Shown piece after piece: positions 52,166 through 61,248 of a stretch of DNA of 64,000 nucleotides. The stretch covers positions 84,883 through 148,882 of the forward strand of contig CAKPMY010000003.1 in the NCBI GenBank assembly GCA_934168245.1, given 5' to 3'. The translations under genes were made by a program, and so were the position numbers. Position 1 is the stretch's first letter. Every line of letters begins with the position of its first letter. The DNA comes from an uncultured Bacilli bacterium (GTDB lineage Bacteria; Bacillota_I; Bacilli_A; RF39; UBA660). The notes below the pieces were generated by a model. That model did no database searches. It was not told where the DNA came from and saw only the letters and a program-made list of their open reading frames with translations.

Positions 52166-53098
52166 ATGAAAACATTAATTTTTACTCATAGAAGTGACAT
52201 TGATGGAATGGGTGGTGCAGTTCTTGCCAAATTGGCTTTTAAAAATGTAGACTATGTTTTATCTGAGGCCTATAATCTTCATGAACATATCCTAAACTAT
52301 ATTAATTCAAACAAGATTTACGAATATGATCAAATTTTTGTAACCGATTTATCACTAGAAGAGCCAACGCTAACTCAAGTCGCAACAGATCAAAAACTAA
52401 ATGGTAAATTTTTCCTATTTGATCATCATGAATCAGCAAAAGAAGCCAAATTAGACAAATATCCATTTACGACCATAAAAATAGAATCCCAAACTGGCTT
52501 ATGCTCAGGCACAAGTTTATTTTATGAATATTTACTAGAAAAAGGCTTTTTTAAAAACAACAAAGCAATAAAAGAATTTTCAGAACTGACTAGAAAATAT
52601 GACACTTGGGAATGGCAAACAAAATACGAAAATGAAAAGCCAAGAGAATTATCCTTATTATTTGATATTTTAGGACCAGACGGCTATATAGCATTAATGA
52701 CAAAAAAACTATCTACCCGTGAACTTTCCAACTTTGAATTTGATGATGTTGAAAAAATGCTAATTTCAAATAAGAAACATCAAGTAGAAAGTAAATTAAA
52801 ATCATATTATGAAAAGGCCCATTACAAAACCATTTTAAATAAACAGGCGGCCATCGTTTTCATTGACTACGAATATCGTAATGACATTGCAGAGTATTTT
52901 AGAAAAAATAATGTGAATGTAGATTTTGTTATGCTAATAGCCCTAGATCATCAAACTATTTCCTATCGCACTATAAAGAATAACACCAATGTTAGAATTA
53001 TTGCCGAAAGTTTTGGTGGCAAAGGTCACGACTATGCTGCTGGAAGTCAACTTTCTAGTGAGACCTTAAATAAAATAATTGACATAATTACAAAATAA
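52166..53098 (+). CDS. DHH-family phosphoesterase
   Basis: 310 residues. Metal motifs FTHRSDIDGMGGAVL (motif I), FVTDLSLEE (II) and FLFDHHESAKEA (III) are followed by RKYDTWEWQ and a C-terminal DHHA1-like GGKGHDYAAGSQL. It resembles the oligoribonuclease/NrnA-type or SSO-type DHH proteins that cleave short oligonucleotides. Exact substrate unknown. RBS AAAGGAAG. Confidence 0.88.
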   Translation: MKTLIFTHRSDIDGMGGAVLAKLAFKNVDYVLSEAYNLHEHILNYINSNKIYEYDQIFVTDLSLEEPTLTQVATDQKLNGKFFLFDHHESAKEAKLDKYPFTTIKIESQTGLCSGTSLFYEYLLEKGFFKNNKAIKEFSELTRKYDTWEWQTKYENEKPRELSLLFDILGPDGYIALMTKKLSTRELSNFEFDDVEKMLISNKKHQVESKLKSYYEKAHYKTILNKQAAIVFIDYEYRNDIAEYFRKNNVNVDFVMLIALDHQTISYRTIKNNTNVRIIAESFGGKGHDYAAGSQLSSETLNKIIDIITK

Positions 53099-53127
53099 AG
53101 AGTTAAGTTTTCTATATTAAGTTACAA

Positions 53128-53213
53128 AGTAAAAGTAGACATTTTTGCTATGGCTCTTGTCCCACACTTATTCAAGAAGCCAGTCACAATTCATTTAATG
53201 TCTACTTTTTTGT
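53128..53213. terminator. Two-tier hairpin terminator
   Basis: Outer stem AAAGTAGACATT/AATGTCTACTTT; inner GGCTCTTG/CAAGAAGCC (imperfect), between convergent genes. Confidence 0.75.
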
Positions 53214-53246
53214 CCTATTTTTCTACACTCTCATCTTCTAATATTT

Positions 53247-53972
53247 TTATTTTAATTCTTTAAATACATTTACCATATCTTCATGAATAACCAAACTAGC
53301 AACGTCATCATAAGGAGTAGGGGAATCATTAATTATTACCAAGTTCTTACCATTGAAGATTCTTACTAAACTTGCCGCTGGTTCTACTGTAAGTGAAGTT
53401 CCAGCCACGATTAGTAAATCAGCACAATAAATATATTTAGTAGCAAGTTCAAATGATTCTGGCAACATTTCACCATATAAAACAACATTTGGTTTTATGA
53501 TACCACCACAGCTGCACCTAGGTACACCATCACTATTAAAAACATACTCAGCACTATATTCTTTATCACATTCAATACAATGATTTTTATATATCGTGCC
53601 ATGTATTTCTAAAACATTATGACTACCGGCTTTTTGATGTAGTCCATCAATGTTTTGTGTTACTACTGCTGCTAGTTTGCCTTTGCTTTCTAATTTGGCC
53701 AAGTATTTGTGCACAACATTTGGCTTAGCATCCATACAGTTCATATTTTCTCTGTAATAATCATAAAAAATCTCCGGCTTACTATAAAATAAAGCACTAC
53801 TTAACATATATTCAGGAGGCATACCATCTATATTTAAAGAATTCTTCTTATAAAGTCCATTTTTACCTCGAAAGTCCTTTATTCCGCTAGCCGTAGAAAC
53901 TCCAGCACCGCCAAAAAAGACAATATTTTTAGATTTATCGATTAATTCCTGTAACTTTGCAACATTATTCAT
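53247..53972 (-). CDS. NAD-dependent protein deacylase, sirtuin
   Basis: 241 residues. FFGGAGVSTASGIKDFRG (NAD site), VTQNIDGLHQKAG (catalytic His), zinc ribbon CIECDKEYSAEY ... CSCGG, and GTSLTVEPAAS. A complete class-U/III-type bacterial Sir2/CobB that removes acyl groups from lysines with NAD+. Single gene, RBS GGAGG. Confidence 0.95.
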   Translation of the reverse strand: MNNVAKLQELIDKSKNIVFFGGAGVSTASGIKDFRGKNGLYKKNSLNIDGMPPEYMLSSALFYSKPEIFYDYYRENMNCMDAKPNVVHKYLAKLESKGKLAAVVTQNIDGLHQKAGSHNVLEIHGTIYKNHCIECDKEYSAEYVFNSDGVPRCSCGGIIKPNVVLYGEMLPESFELATKYIYCADLLIVAGTSLTVEPAASLVRIFNGKNLVIINDSPTPYDDVASLVIHEDMVNVFKELK

Positions 53973-54067
53973 ACCTTTTTCCTCCCTATCTACATAGAGT
54001 ATAACATGCTAACAACAAAATATAAAGTCATCAAAAAAAGACAAACTATTAAGTTTGCCTTACATAA

Positions 54068-55093
54068 TTACTTATCAAAATGTCCAAACTTGGCCTTATC
54101 TTCATAGCAAATATTTTTTAAATCTAAATCTTTAATTATATTTTTAGGAGTACATTCTTTATACATGGCCTTATCAGCCTCAATTTCTCCCAAATTAGTT
54201 TTAATATTTATCGCCAAAGGTTCATCTATTCCAATAGCATAAGAAAGTTGAATCAAGCACCAGTTATATATATCATCTGATAAAACAATTTTTTTAGCAA
54301 GTTCTCTCGCTTTATATGCTCCAGATCTATCAACTTTTGTAGGATCTTTTCCAGAAAAAGCCCCACCACCAACATTAGCAAAAGATTGGTAACTATCAAC
54401 AACAATTTTTCTACCAGTTAGTCCAGCATCTCCTTCAAATCCCCCAATACAAAATCTACCAGTTGGATTAATTAAAAATTCTTCAATCTCAACATCGTAA
54501 TCTTTAGTAATATCTTTACATATATCAATAATTATCTTATCAGTTGTTTCTCTTTCTTCTTCTGTATTTTGGTAACATACTGTAAATGTTTTGATTTTTA
54601 AAAGTCTATTTTCATCATCATAAATACCCGTAATTTGCGCTTTTCCATCGGCTAAAAACCGCTTATCTTTCTTTCTAAGTTCATCATATTCTTTGCTAAG
54701 CCTTTGTAAAATAACCATAGCAGTAGGTAATAATTCTTTTGTATCTTTACAAGCATACCCAAACATCATTCCATTATCCCCAGCACCCGCAACATCATCA
54801 TTTGTACCAAGAGCAATGTCTACACTCTGTCTACCTAAATTGTCAATTACTTCATACTTGTCACTATAGCCAACATCTCTTAACACTCTCTTTACAATTT
54901 TCTCAACATCGAGCGTTGCCTTTGAAGTAACTTCACCTGTTACAAATATTTTTCCTTTTCCACCCATTACCTCAATTCCACATCTAGAATTTTTATCCTG
55001 CTTTAAACATTCATCCAAAAGAGCATCACTTATTTGATCGCAAACTTTATCCGGATGACCTCTAAATACTATTTCATTACTATATAATTTCAT
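54068..55093 (-). CDS. metK: S-adenosylmethionine synthetase, compact form
   Basis: 341 residues against the usual 380-400. Core motifs are present: FRGHPDKVCDQISDALLDE, GAGDNGMMFGYA, NPTGRFCIGGFEGDAGLTG and GGGAFSGKDPTKVDRSGAY. The N-terminal FTSESV is changed to YSNEIV, GGP to GGF, and the C-terminus stops just after KFGHFDK, where others run on 20-30 residues. It makes SAM from Met and ATP. It is preceded by a SAM-I riboswitch, which supports its identity and shows feedback control. Confidence 0.92.
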   Translation of the reverse strand: MKLYSNEIVFRGHPDKVCDQISDALLDECLKQDKNSRCGIEVMGGKGKIFVTGEVTSKATLDVEKIVKRVLRDVGYSDKYEVIDNLGRQSVDIALGTNDDVAGAGDNGMMFGYACKDTKELLPTAMVILQRLSKEYDELRKKDKRFLADGKAQITGIYDDENRLLKIKTFTVCYQNTEEERETTDKIIIDICKDITKDYDVEIEEFLINPTGRFCIGGFEGDAGLTGRKIVVDSYQSFANVGGGAFSGKDPTKVDRSGAYKARELAKKIVLSDDIYNWCLIQLSYAIGIDEPLAINIKTNLGEIEADKAMYKECTPKNIIKDLDLKNICYEDKAKFGHFDK

Positions 55094-55186
55094 AAAACTC
55101 CTCCTTCAATCTAATAGTAATTATTCCTGAAAAAAATCATTCAAACTCTCACTAATAATTTTTTTATCCTCCTTTCCACATCTTAT

Positions 55187-55312
55187 AAAAAAACACCCAA
55201 GTAACTTTTGTTTCTTGAGTGTCAAAGTTACCTTATAGATCTAGCATTACCACCTAAATTAATAGGTTGGTGTGACTTCATAGGGCTAGTCCCTCCATCA
55301 CTCTTTATAAGA
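55187..55312 (-). promoter_or_regulatory. SAM-I (S-box) riboswitch of metK
   Basis: On the minus strand the aptamer has the S-box core: CTTATAAAGAG, then GGAGGGACTAGCCCTATGA, CCAACC, GGTGGTAATGC and closing CTATAAGG. Downstream GTAACTTT can pair with AAAGTTAC (antiterminator), competing with the terminator ACACTCAAG/CTTGGGTGT plus T run (55187-55222). SAM binding should favour termination. The leader ends about 95 nt before metK. Confidence 0.93.
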
Positions 55313-55520
55313 TGTAATTTAATTATACTACAACTTTTCTAGTTTTTAAATAACTTTTCTAAAAAATATCAAACTCTTCCTCCAACAAGATCATCTCTTA
55401 CTGTAAAACAAACATTATTTAATTAAACATCATTAGTAAAATTATTTTATATACAACATTTTAAATTATGATACAATAATCCTAGTTAAATACAAAAACA
55501 GTTTCAAAGGAAGTGTAAAA

Positions 55521-56918
55521 ATGAAGAAATTCTTAAACAAAATAAAAATTTCATCTTGGCCGTTAATATTCCTATTAATTGCTCTAAGTATAGCCTTCCT
55601 TCTTTTCTTAATAACTGAAAAGTACATTTATACAATAATTATATTGTGCCTTATTGCTATTCTGTCTTTTAAAATAAAGATTCCCAAATTTCCTATATTT
55701 TTATTTATTATATCTCTCTTAGCCAAGATATTAGTAATTCTAGTTATAAAACCTCCGATTGAATCTGATTTTTTAACTATGTATGAAGCCGCAAAGTTAC
55801 TCAGGGTAGGGGATTTAAGTTACACGAATTTAGACTATTTTATAAAATGGGGCTACCAAGTAGGCCATGTTTTCTATCAAGCAATGCTACTAAAAGTATT
55901 TAACAGCATCTTTTTTCTGAAAATAGTAAATTGCCTTGCTTTATCAGGAACAACGGTTCTAATATATATGACCATAAAAGAAATAATAAATGAAAAATCC
56001 GCAAAATTTGCCAGTTTGTTATATGCATTTTATCCACATCCAGTATTACTAACAACTGTTCTAACTAACCAACATGTCCCAACATTTTTATTTTTCTTGG
56101 CACTATATATTACAATCAAAAAAGATTTTTTCACTTCAAAACCAATTTTAAAATATTTACTTGTTGGTTTCTTAATAGGACTTGGAAATATCATGCGCCC
56201 AGAAGGAATAATATTTATTTTAACTATAGCAATTTATCTATTTTGTATTTGTTATAAGTCTGAAAACTTTAAACCATTAATTTCCAAAATATTAGTTTTA
56301 CTTATAAGTTATTTAGTAATCTCCCAAGGCTGTTCATTTGCTTTTAAGACTTTCAATATAAGTAAAAACGGTCTTAGTAATCAGGACCCATTATGGAAAT
56401 TTGTTTTAGGTACAAACTACGAAAGCCAAGGTCGATATAGCGAAAATGATTTAGTTTATTTAGCCGACACAAAAAAAGAGTTAACCATTATAAAAGATAG
56501 AACTATAAAAAATCCAGTCCAATTTACTAAACTTTTAGCAGTAAAAGCAAAAATATTTTGGACTGGTAACAACTTATACTGGTCAAACAACTATCTAGAA
56601 ACTGAAAATATAACTATTCTTTCTCATGAAATATCCGGCAGAAAAGTAAATGAGTATTTGAACTCACTAAATGAACAAATTTATTTAATAAGTTTCATCT
56701 TAGCCTTAATAGGATTATTCTCATTAATAAAAAATAAGTACAAAAAAGAAATAAATTTATTCATTATATTATTATCACTATATTTTATAGTCTATCTATT
56801 TATTGAAATAATGAATAGATATACCTATACTCCAAGAGTTGCCATATTTATGTTGGCAGGAGTTGGACTTGATTATTTATTAAAGAAAGGTAAAAATATA
56901 AAAAAACACTTTAATTAA
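55521..56918 (+). CDS. Membrane glycosyltransferase, ArnT/PMT-like (GT39/GT83 type)
   Basis: 465 residues with about 11 predicted membrane helices. After TM2 the outer loop has IKPPIESDFLTMYEAAKLL, the acidic (Asp/Glu) loop typical of GT-C enzymes. Later NIMRPEGIIFIL is a conserved turn in the same group. Such enzymes move sugars from polyprenyl-phosphate carriers to lipids or proteins outside the membrane. Substrate unknown; RBS AAGGAAGTG. Confidence 0.8.
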   Translation: MKKFLNKIKISSWPLIFLLIALSIAFLLFLITEKYIYTIIILCLIAILSFKIKIPKFPIFLFIISLLAKILVILVIKPPIESDFLTMYEAAKLLRVGDLSYTNLDYFIKWGYQVGHVFYQAMLLKVFNSIFFLKIVNCLALSGTTVLIYMTIKEIINEKSAKFASLLYAFYPHPVLLTTVLTNQHVPTFLFFLALYITIKKDFFTSKPILKYLLVGFLIGLGNIMRPEGIIFILTIAIYLFCICYKSENFKPLISKILVLLISYLVISQGCSFAFKTFNISKNGLSNQDPLWKFVLGTNYESQGRYSENDLVYLADTKKELTIIKDRTIKNPVQFTKLLAVKAKIFWTGNNLYWSNNYLETENITILSHEISGRKVNEYLNSLNEQIYLISFILALIGLFSLIKNKYKKEINLFIILLSLYFIVYLFIEIMNRYTYTPRVAIFMLAGVGLDYLLKKGKNIKKHFN

Positions 56919-56944
56919 ATTTGATAACGAAATTAATAAAGCCC

Positions 56945-56975
56945 TTAGTTTTATCTAAGGGCTTTGTTTATCTAT
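56945..56975. terminator. Bidirectional terminator
   Basis: AAAGCCCTTAG, loop, CTAAGGGCTTTG between the convergent glycosyltransferase and lipoprotein genes. Confidence 0.85.
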
Positions 56976-57438
56976 AAACTTCACTATCAGGAGCATTATA
57001 GAAGAAAACACCATAGTAAGTTGTTCCACATTCATCAACAATCTCACGACAACCGTATGAGAAGATATCACTATTACCATCCTCTGTTATATCCATAAAT
57101 AAAATGTTACCCTCTCTTTTGCATTCTTCCATTGTCGCATAGGCATATGAATATGTTCCTTCAAATTTCTTTGGAGTACAAGTAGGAGTAGTTGCTTGAG
57201 TAGGAGTCTGCGCAGGAGCCTGAGCAGGAGTTTGTTCATTATCTACAACTTCATTAGTTGGTTGTTCAGCAACAGTATTATCCTCTTCATTAGTAACTGT
57301 ATTATCCTCTTTTTTATCAGTATCCGTAACAGTTTCCTTTAAAGTATTGTCTTCTTTAGTCTTATCCATTTTTGCATCATTAGAACAGCCAACAACTAAA
57401 AGCATCATAGCAATTATTATTAATAATTTTTTCTTCAT
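56968..57438 (-). CDS. Lipoprotein of unknown function
   Basis: 156 residues. Signal peptide with lipobox LLVVGC (Cys18). A Thr/Asp/Glu-rich then Gln/Ala/Pro-rich linker (residues 20-95) leads to a small C-terminal domain with four Cys (CTPKKF, CKREGN, YGCREIVDECG). It should sit on the outer face of the membrane. Family unknown. Confidence 0.8.
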   Translation of the reverse strand: MKKKLLIIIAMMLLVVGCSNDAKMDKTKEDNTLKETVTDTDKKEDNTVTNEEDNTVAEQPTNEVVDNEQTPAQAPAQTPTQATTPTCTPKKFEGTYSYAYATMEECKREGNILFMDITEDGNSDIFSYGCREIVDECGTTYYGVFFYNAPDSEVYR

Positions 57439-57785
57439 AAAAACACCTCATAAATAAAAGTATGGAGTTCATACCAAATCGAAAATATAAACATTCAATA
57501 TATACTTTAAGTAAATCTTAAAATCTTATCCTTGGTGCTCTATCCTATGTCATATTCAATATAAGATATAAATTCCTTCCTAATTATACAAAATCATAAA
57601 TACTTTATCAACATATATTGTGGAAAAAATTATCGTAATGCTAAATAGGGCAAAAGTAGAAATATATAAGAAATTGCCAAAATTAGAAATAACCAACCCA
57701 TAAATAAGTTTAATTTCATCTATACCAGTGGAAGTAATTGCCAAATCAAAAAAAGTGTCAATCTAAAAAATAATCACTTACAACA
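57439..57785. other. Intergenic region, nothing recognised
   Basis: About 350 bp of AT-rich sequence without an ORF, repeat or RNA motif that I can name. Confidence 0.5.
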
Positions 57786-57814
57786 AAAAAAGCAACACCA
57801 CCGTTGCTTATAAC
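57786..57814 (-). terminator. Terminator of the small zinc-ribbon gene
   Basis: Minus strand AAGCAAC, loop GGTG, GTTGCTT, then a T run. Confidence 0.85.
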
Positions 57815-57851
57815 CTAAATAATGCGATTTCAAAAACGTTGCCAATTCTAT

Positions 57852-58073
57852 TTATCTGCTTAATACTTTAACTTTACCACAATTTTGACATTCAAATGTT
57901 GCAGATTCACACGTAACAGTCCAGCCTATACGATCTTCTGGATGACCATAATGATCTGCATATTCGATATATGATGTTTTCTGCCAATCACTAGTCTGTT
58001 TCCAAATATGATCTCGCTCGGTTTTACATTTGGTTAGTTCCTGCCTAATCTCTTTTAATAATTCTTTTTGCAT
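57852..58073 (-). CDS. Small protein with one C-terminal zinc-ribbon-like Cys pair
   Basis: 73 residues from the ATG at 58073, behind GGAGTGAAGG. The frame remains open upstream only because it runs through the tRNA fragment; that part is not coding. A helical N-terminal half (EIRQELTKCKTERDHIW) is followed by a Cys set TCESATFECQNCGKVKV. No family recognised. It lies just outside the inverted-repeat cassette. Confidence 0.6.
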   Translation of the reverse strand: MQKELLKEIRQELTKCKTERDHIWKQTSDWQKTSYIEYADHYGHPEDRIGWTVTCESATFECQNCGKVKVLSR

Positions 58074-58136
58074 CTTACCTTCACTCCCTAAAATAAATAA
58101 TTTATAAAAAAACTCCAATTTGGGGTTATCATCTAA

Positions 58137-58180
58137 TGGCAGGGGATGAGAGAATCGAACTCCCAACAGTGGTTTTGGAG
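58137..58180 (-). pseudogene. 3' half of a tRNA-Trp gene
   Basis: The minus strand reads CTCCAAAA (anticodon loop with CCA), variable part, T-arm GGGAG-TTCGATT-CTCTC, acceptor ATCCCCT, discriminator G and CCA. The 5' half (AGGGGAT and D-arm) is absent: sequence upstream of CTCCAAAA has no tRNA character. The break lies at the anticodon loop and coincides with the outer end of the left inverted repeat. Confidence 0.75.
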
Positions 58181-58490
58181 TTTTCACTCATCATACCATA
58201 GACCCATACATAGATTTTAGTATATTTTACAATATATAATAATGAAATCTCATATATATAAATTACACTTTCAGTATAAAGTAATTCAAGTGTTTATGCA
58301 AGTAGAAATGGCACATTTCTACTTCTTTTTTTTGAGTTGGAGCGCGACAACTCAAAAATCGCGTGCTTCGCCGGTAAGTGCAGTTTCTAAAATAGTCATT
58401 GATTTTTACTAAAAGTATATAAATCGTAATTAAAATCAAAACAAAAGAATCGCAAGGAGGTGTGGGGAAAGCGATTCTTTTATTTTATAT
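58173..58490 (+). repeat. Left inverted repeat of the cassette
   Basis: Matches the reverse complement of 63336-63650 over most of its length. Shared blocks include CTCATATATATAAATTACAC, the hairpin AAGTAGAAATG/CATTTCTACTT with T run, TCAAAAATCGCGTGCTTCGC and GGTGTGGGGAAAGCG. The hairpin reads as a terminator for transcription entering the cassette. Confidence 0.85.
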
Positions 58491-59066
58491 TTTTTCTGAT
58501 ATTTCACGTAAACTTTCATTTATGTTGTTTAAAAGTTTTTGTGTTGCATCATGAGAACTATTACTTTTGTCTGTGGATATTACACTATGAATATATTTTG
58601 AACTTAATAAAAAACTTTCTTTATATTTTTTCCCTAATGTCTCATACTCAATTGTAACTGTGAAATCTTCAACATCATGATCTATAAAATTATACCATGA
58701 AGAAATTTTTTGATTTGGTGCTAATATATAATTTTCTCGCTGAAAAATATTTTTGTATTTCTTACTATTTATACCTAATATTTTATTGAGATCAATATTT
58801 TTATCTAAAGTCACTCGAAGAACTTTTCCAACACTATTGCCTAAATTCTTTATTACAATGTAACTATTAGAGGTTTTTGATATGTGCTCAATATAGCAAA
58901 TAATATTTGCTCTTGTTTCTTCTCGTTTAAATTTATTATTTTGTCTCAAAGTAATAATAGAAATAATAAAACTCACTATAATTCCTATAGCAGTTACTAT
59001 TGTTGATATAATTTGAATCTTATCAGTAATATTTGTTTTACTTAATATATAAATTAATTCTTTCAT
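58485..59066 (-). CDS. Small membrane protein of the defence cassette
   Basis: 193 residues. One membrane helix near the N-terminus (about 18-40, ISTIVTAIGIIVSFIISIITL), then a cytosolic beta-rich domain (IVIKNLGNSVGKVLRVTLD, VEDFTVTIEYETLGKKY) and a polar helical tail. It follows the OLD-like gene by 33 nt on the same strand and probably forms one transcription unit with it. No family recognised. It could anchor the nuclease or act as effector; both are guesses. Confidence 0.7.
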   Translation of the reverse strand: MKELIYILSKTNITDKIQIISTIVTAIGIIVSFIISIITLRQNNKFKREETRANIICYIEHISKTSNSYIVIKNLGNSVGKVLRVTLDKNIDLNKILGINSKKYKNIFQRENYILAPNQKISSWYNFIDHDVEDFTVTIEYETLGKKYKESFLLSSKYIHSVISTDKSNSSHDATQKLLNNINESLREISEKI

Positions 59067-59099
59067 AATATTTCTTTATTTCTCCTTCTATTAATGATT

Positions 59100-60893
59100 T
59101 TAATCTAAGTCATCAAAACTATCTTCTTGTTTATAATCGTTAATAATTATATCTATATATGCTTTAAAGTCACTGTTTATATCTAATAATTTATCAACGT
59201 TAGTTGCATCCAAGATAGTAGAAATATAGTGTGCAACTACTTCTTTACCGGATATACTATTTTCTTGTTTGATTTTTTCTATCTCATCTCTTTTATAATA
59301 ATCTTCTAATTCGCCATTATGTAGAATTAATATATTCTGTTCTTTTAGATAATTGAAAATTACATCCATAGAAGATTGATTTTCTTGATCTAATTCAAAA
59401 TATTTTTTTAGACCTGATGTTTTACCTTTTATTTGATTTAATAAATTTTTCATATCTTCCGAAAGAAAATCATTAACTACTTCTTTAAAATTATCATAAT
59501 CGCCAATGATATATACATTTTTTCCAAGTTTCTCTAGCATTTTTTTATAAATAGAGAAAAATGATTTACCACCAACTTGTATTACTGAAATATTATTATA
59601 ATCTAAAAATAAATTATCTTTGTATATTTCAAAAAGTTTTTTAATAATATATTTCTCTCCACCTTCCACTAAAATTACTGTATCGGCGAAATACATTTCT
59701 GCATTTTCTGTTTTAGTAATTATATTCATTTTCTGAAATTCTTTTTCTGTAAAATCATCTTCCAAAACTTTATATTTTTCGCTTTTATTGTTTTTCTTAG
59801 AGATAAATGTTAACTGCTTTATATCGAAAATTGATAAAAACTGTTCGGAGTGTGTAGTAATAATTGTTTGATTACTATTTCCCATTAGAAACTGGTCAAT
59901 TTTTTTTGACAAGACACTTCTAGCCTGTGGATGCAAGAAAACTTCGGGTTCCTCAACAATCAAACATGAAGAAAATTTATGATATTTTTTACAATATAAT
60001 TTAAATAACTCTATAATTATTAAACTTTTAATTCCTGAACCTTTATCATCAAGTAAACTATAATATCCATCATCTAACAATATTTTTATTCCCTTATAAT
60101 AATCTGTTTTAGTATCTTGTATCAATTTAAACTCCAATTTATTATACGGAATAGCATCTTTTACTGACTCGCCTAACTCATTAGTAAGATTTTCAAAAAT
60201 AGAATTTGTTACAGCAGATAAATTTTTATTATTCTGACTTAAGCTTTCATTATTTTCTTCGCTCATATTTTGCCATACTAATTTTATTAGCTTCCCATAC
60301 CAAGAATAATTATTAACAACTAACTCATTTTTTAAATTTCTTTCTGAAGGAATTATGGCAGAAGTAATAAATGATGATAATAACTCTTGGGCAAAAAATT
60401 TAAATTTATACAAATGACCATCGCCTTTTTCTAATGTAAGGGTATAAATTGTATCCTCATCTTTCTTACTAAAAAGCGAAATATAAATATGTGTAGCGCT
60501 TTGTATCAAATCAATAACAGCTTCTTTATTTTCCCATTCGGCTTTGAGTCCTTCTTCATCCAATTCATCAGGGCTTTTTATTAAATATGAAGCGTCTAAA
60601 CCAAGAGTATATATACCTATTGCTTTATTGTAATTTTGTAAATAAGTTTTATCAAATTCAGTACAACGCGATAGTTGTAGTATTATAAAAAATTCATCAG
60701 CATTTTGGAAATAAAACTTTTCATCAAATCTTTTTGGTGGATATTTTTCTCCTATTACTAAATTTATTGCAGAAATAATATTGCTTTTACCGGAATTATT
60801 TTGACCAACAATAATATTTTTACCCTCTACAAATTCTAAAGCCATATTTTCAATACTTTTGTAGTTTTTTAATTTTAATTTTGATATTATCAT
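59100..60893 (-). CDS. OLD-family ATPase-TOPRIM endonuclease
   Basis: 597 residues from the ATG at 60893, behind GGAGGTATC. The N-terminal AAA/ABC-type ATPase has LKLKNYKSIENM and Walker A VGQNNSGKS; the matching C-terminal part of the ATPase has GSGIKSLIIIELFKL and SCLIVEEPEVFLHPQAR (signature, Walker B), then a His-loop ITTHSEQFL. A TOPRIM domain follows with VILVEGGEKYIIKKL and YIIGDYDN. OLD proteins cut nucleic acids in phage defence and occur alone, with UvrD (Gabija) or in PARIS-like sets. The partner here is the small membrane protein, not UvrD. Confidence 0.88.
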   Translation of the reverse strand: MIISKLKLKNYKSIENMALEFVEGKNIIVGQNNSGKSNIISAINLVIGEKYPPKRFDEKFYFQNADEFFIILQLSRCTEFDKTYLQNYNKAIGIYTLGLDASYLIKSPDELDEEGLKAEWENKEAVIDLIQSATHIYISLFSKKDEDTIYTLTLEKGDGHLYKFKFFAQELLSSFITSAIIPSERNLKNELVVNNYSWYGKLIKLVWQNMSEENNESLSQNNKNLSAVTNSIFENLTNELGESVKDAIPYNKLEFKLIQDTKTDYYKGIKILLDDGYYSLLDDKGSGIKSLIIIELFKLYCKKYHKFSSCLIVEEPEVFLHPQARSVLSKKIDQFLMGNSNQTIITTHSEQFLSIFDIKQLTFISKKNNKSEKYKVLEDDFTEKEFQKMNIITKTENAEMYFADTVILVEGGEKYIIKKLFEIYKDNLFLDYNNISVIQVGGKSFFSIYKKMLEKLGKNVYIIGDYDNFKEVVNDFLSEDMKNLLNQIKGKTSGLKKYFELDQENQSSMDVIFNYLKEQNILILHNGELEDYYKRDEIEKIKQENSISGKEVVAHYISTILDATNVDKLLDINSDFKAYIDIIINDYKQEDSFDDLD

Positions 60894-60913
60894 AGATACC
60901 TCCAAACAAAAAA

Positions 60914-60934
60914 GTATCATTATATTAATGATAC
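60914..60934. promoter_or_regulatory. 21-bp perfect palindrome at the OLD promoter
   Basis: GTATCATTA, centre TAT, TAATGATAC. It lies 20 bp before the OLD-like start and contains a possible -10 on that strand. This is a strong candidate operator; the HTH of the divergent methyltransferase is a possible ligand. Confidence 0.6.
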
Positions 60935-61126
60935 AGAACTATGATAATTATATCACATAACAGTATATATTCGTCGCAAATTTAATAAAAAATACTAATT
61001 ACAATAAATCTAAATTAGTCCTTGAAAATTTATGCAATATAGTATAACGTAACGCACATTTAACATACCATAATAAAAAAATGAATAAGTCTAGTCATTA
61101 AACAAGAAATGAAAAAAAGAAGATAG

Positions 61127-61160
61127 AAGATTAGAGAGCAGCATCTAATCTTTTGTTTTA
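61127..61160 (+). terminator. Hairpin terminator between the divergent genes
   Basis: AGATTAGA pairs with TCTAATCT followed by TTTGTTTT. No ORF precedes it on the plus strand within the gap, so it may insulate the methyltransferase gene or end a short RNA. The rest of 60935-61248 shows no gene. Confidence 0.6.
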
Positions 61161-61248
61161 AATATCTTCCAAAAAGTTCAAAATTATTTGAAAAAAGGGA
61201 AATAAAATGTTAATATATAAACATAACAATAAATAACCGGAGGATAAA

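Noticed and set aside
58074..58187. N-terminal extension of the small zinc-ribbon-like protein
   Set aside because: It translates the tRNA-Trp fragment; a clear ribosome site supports the start at 58073.
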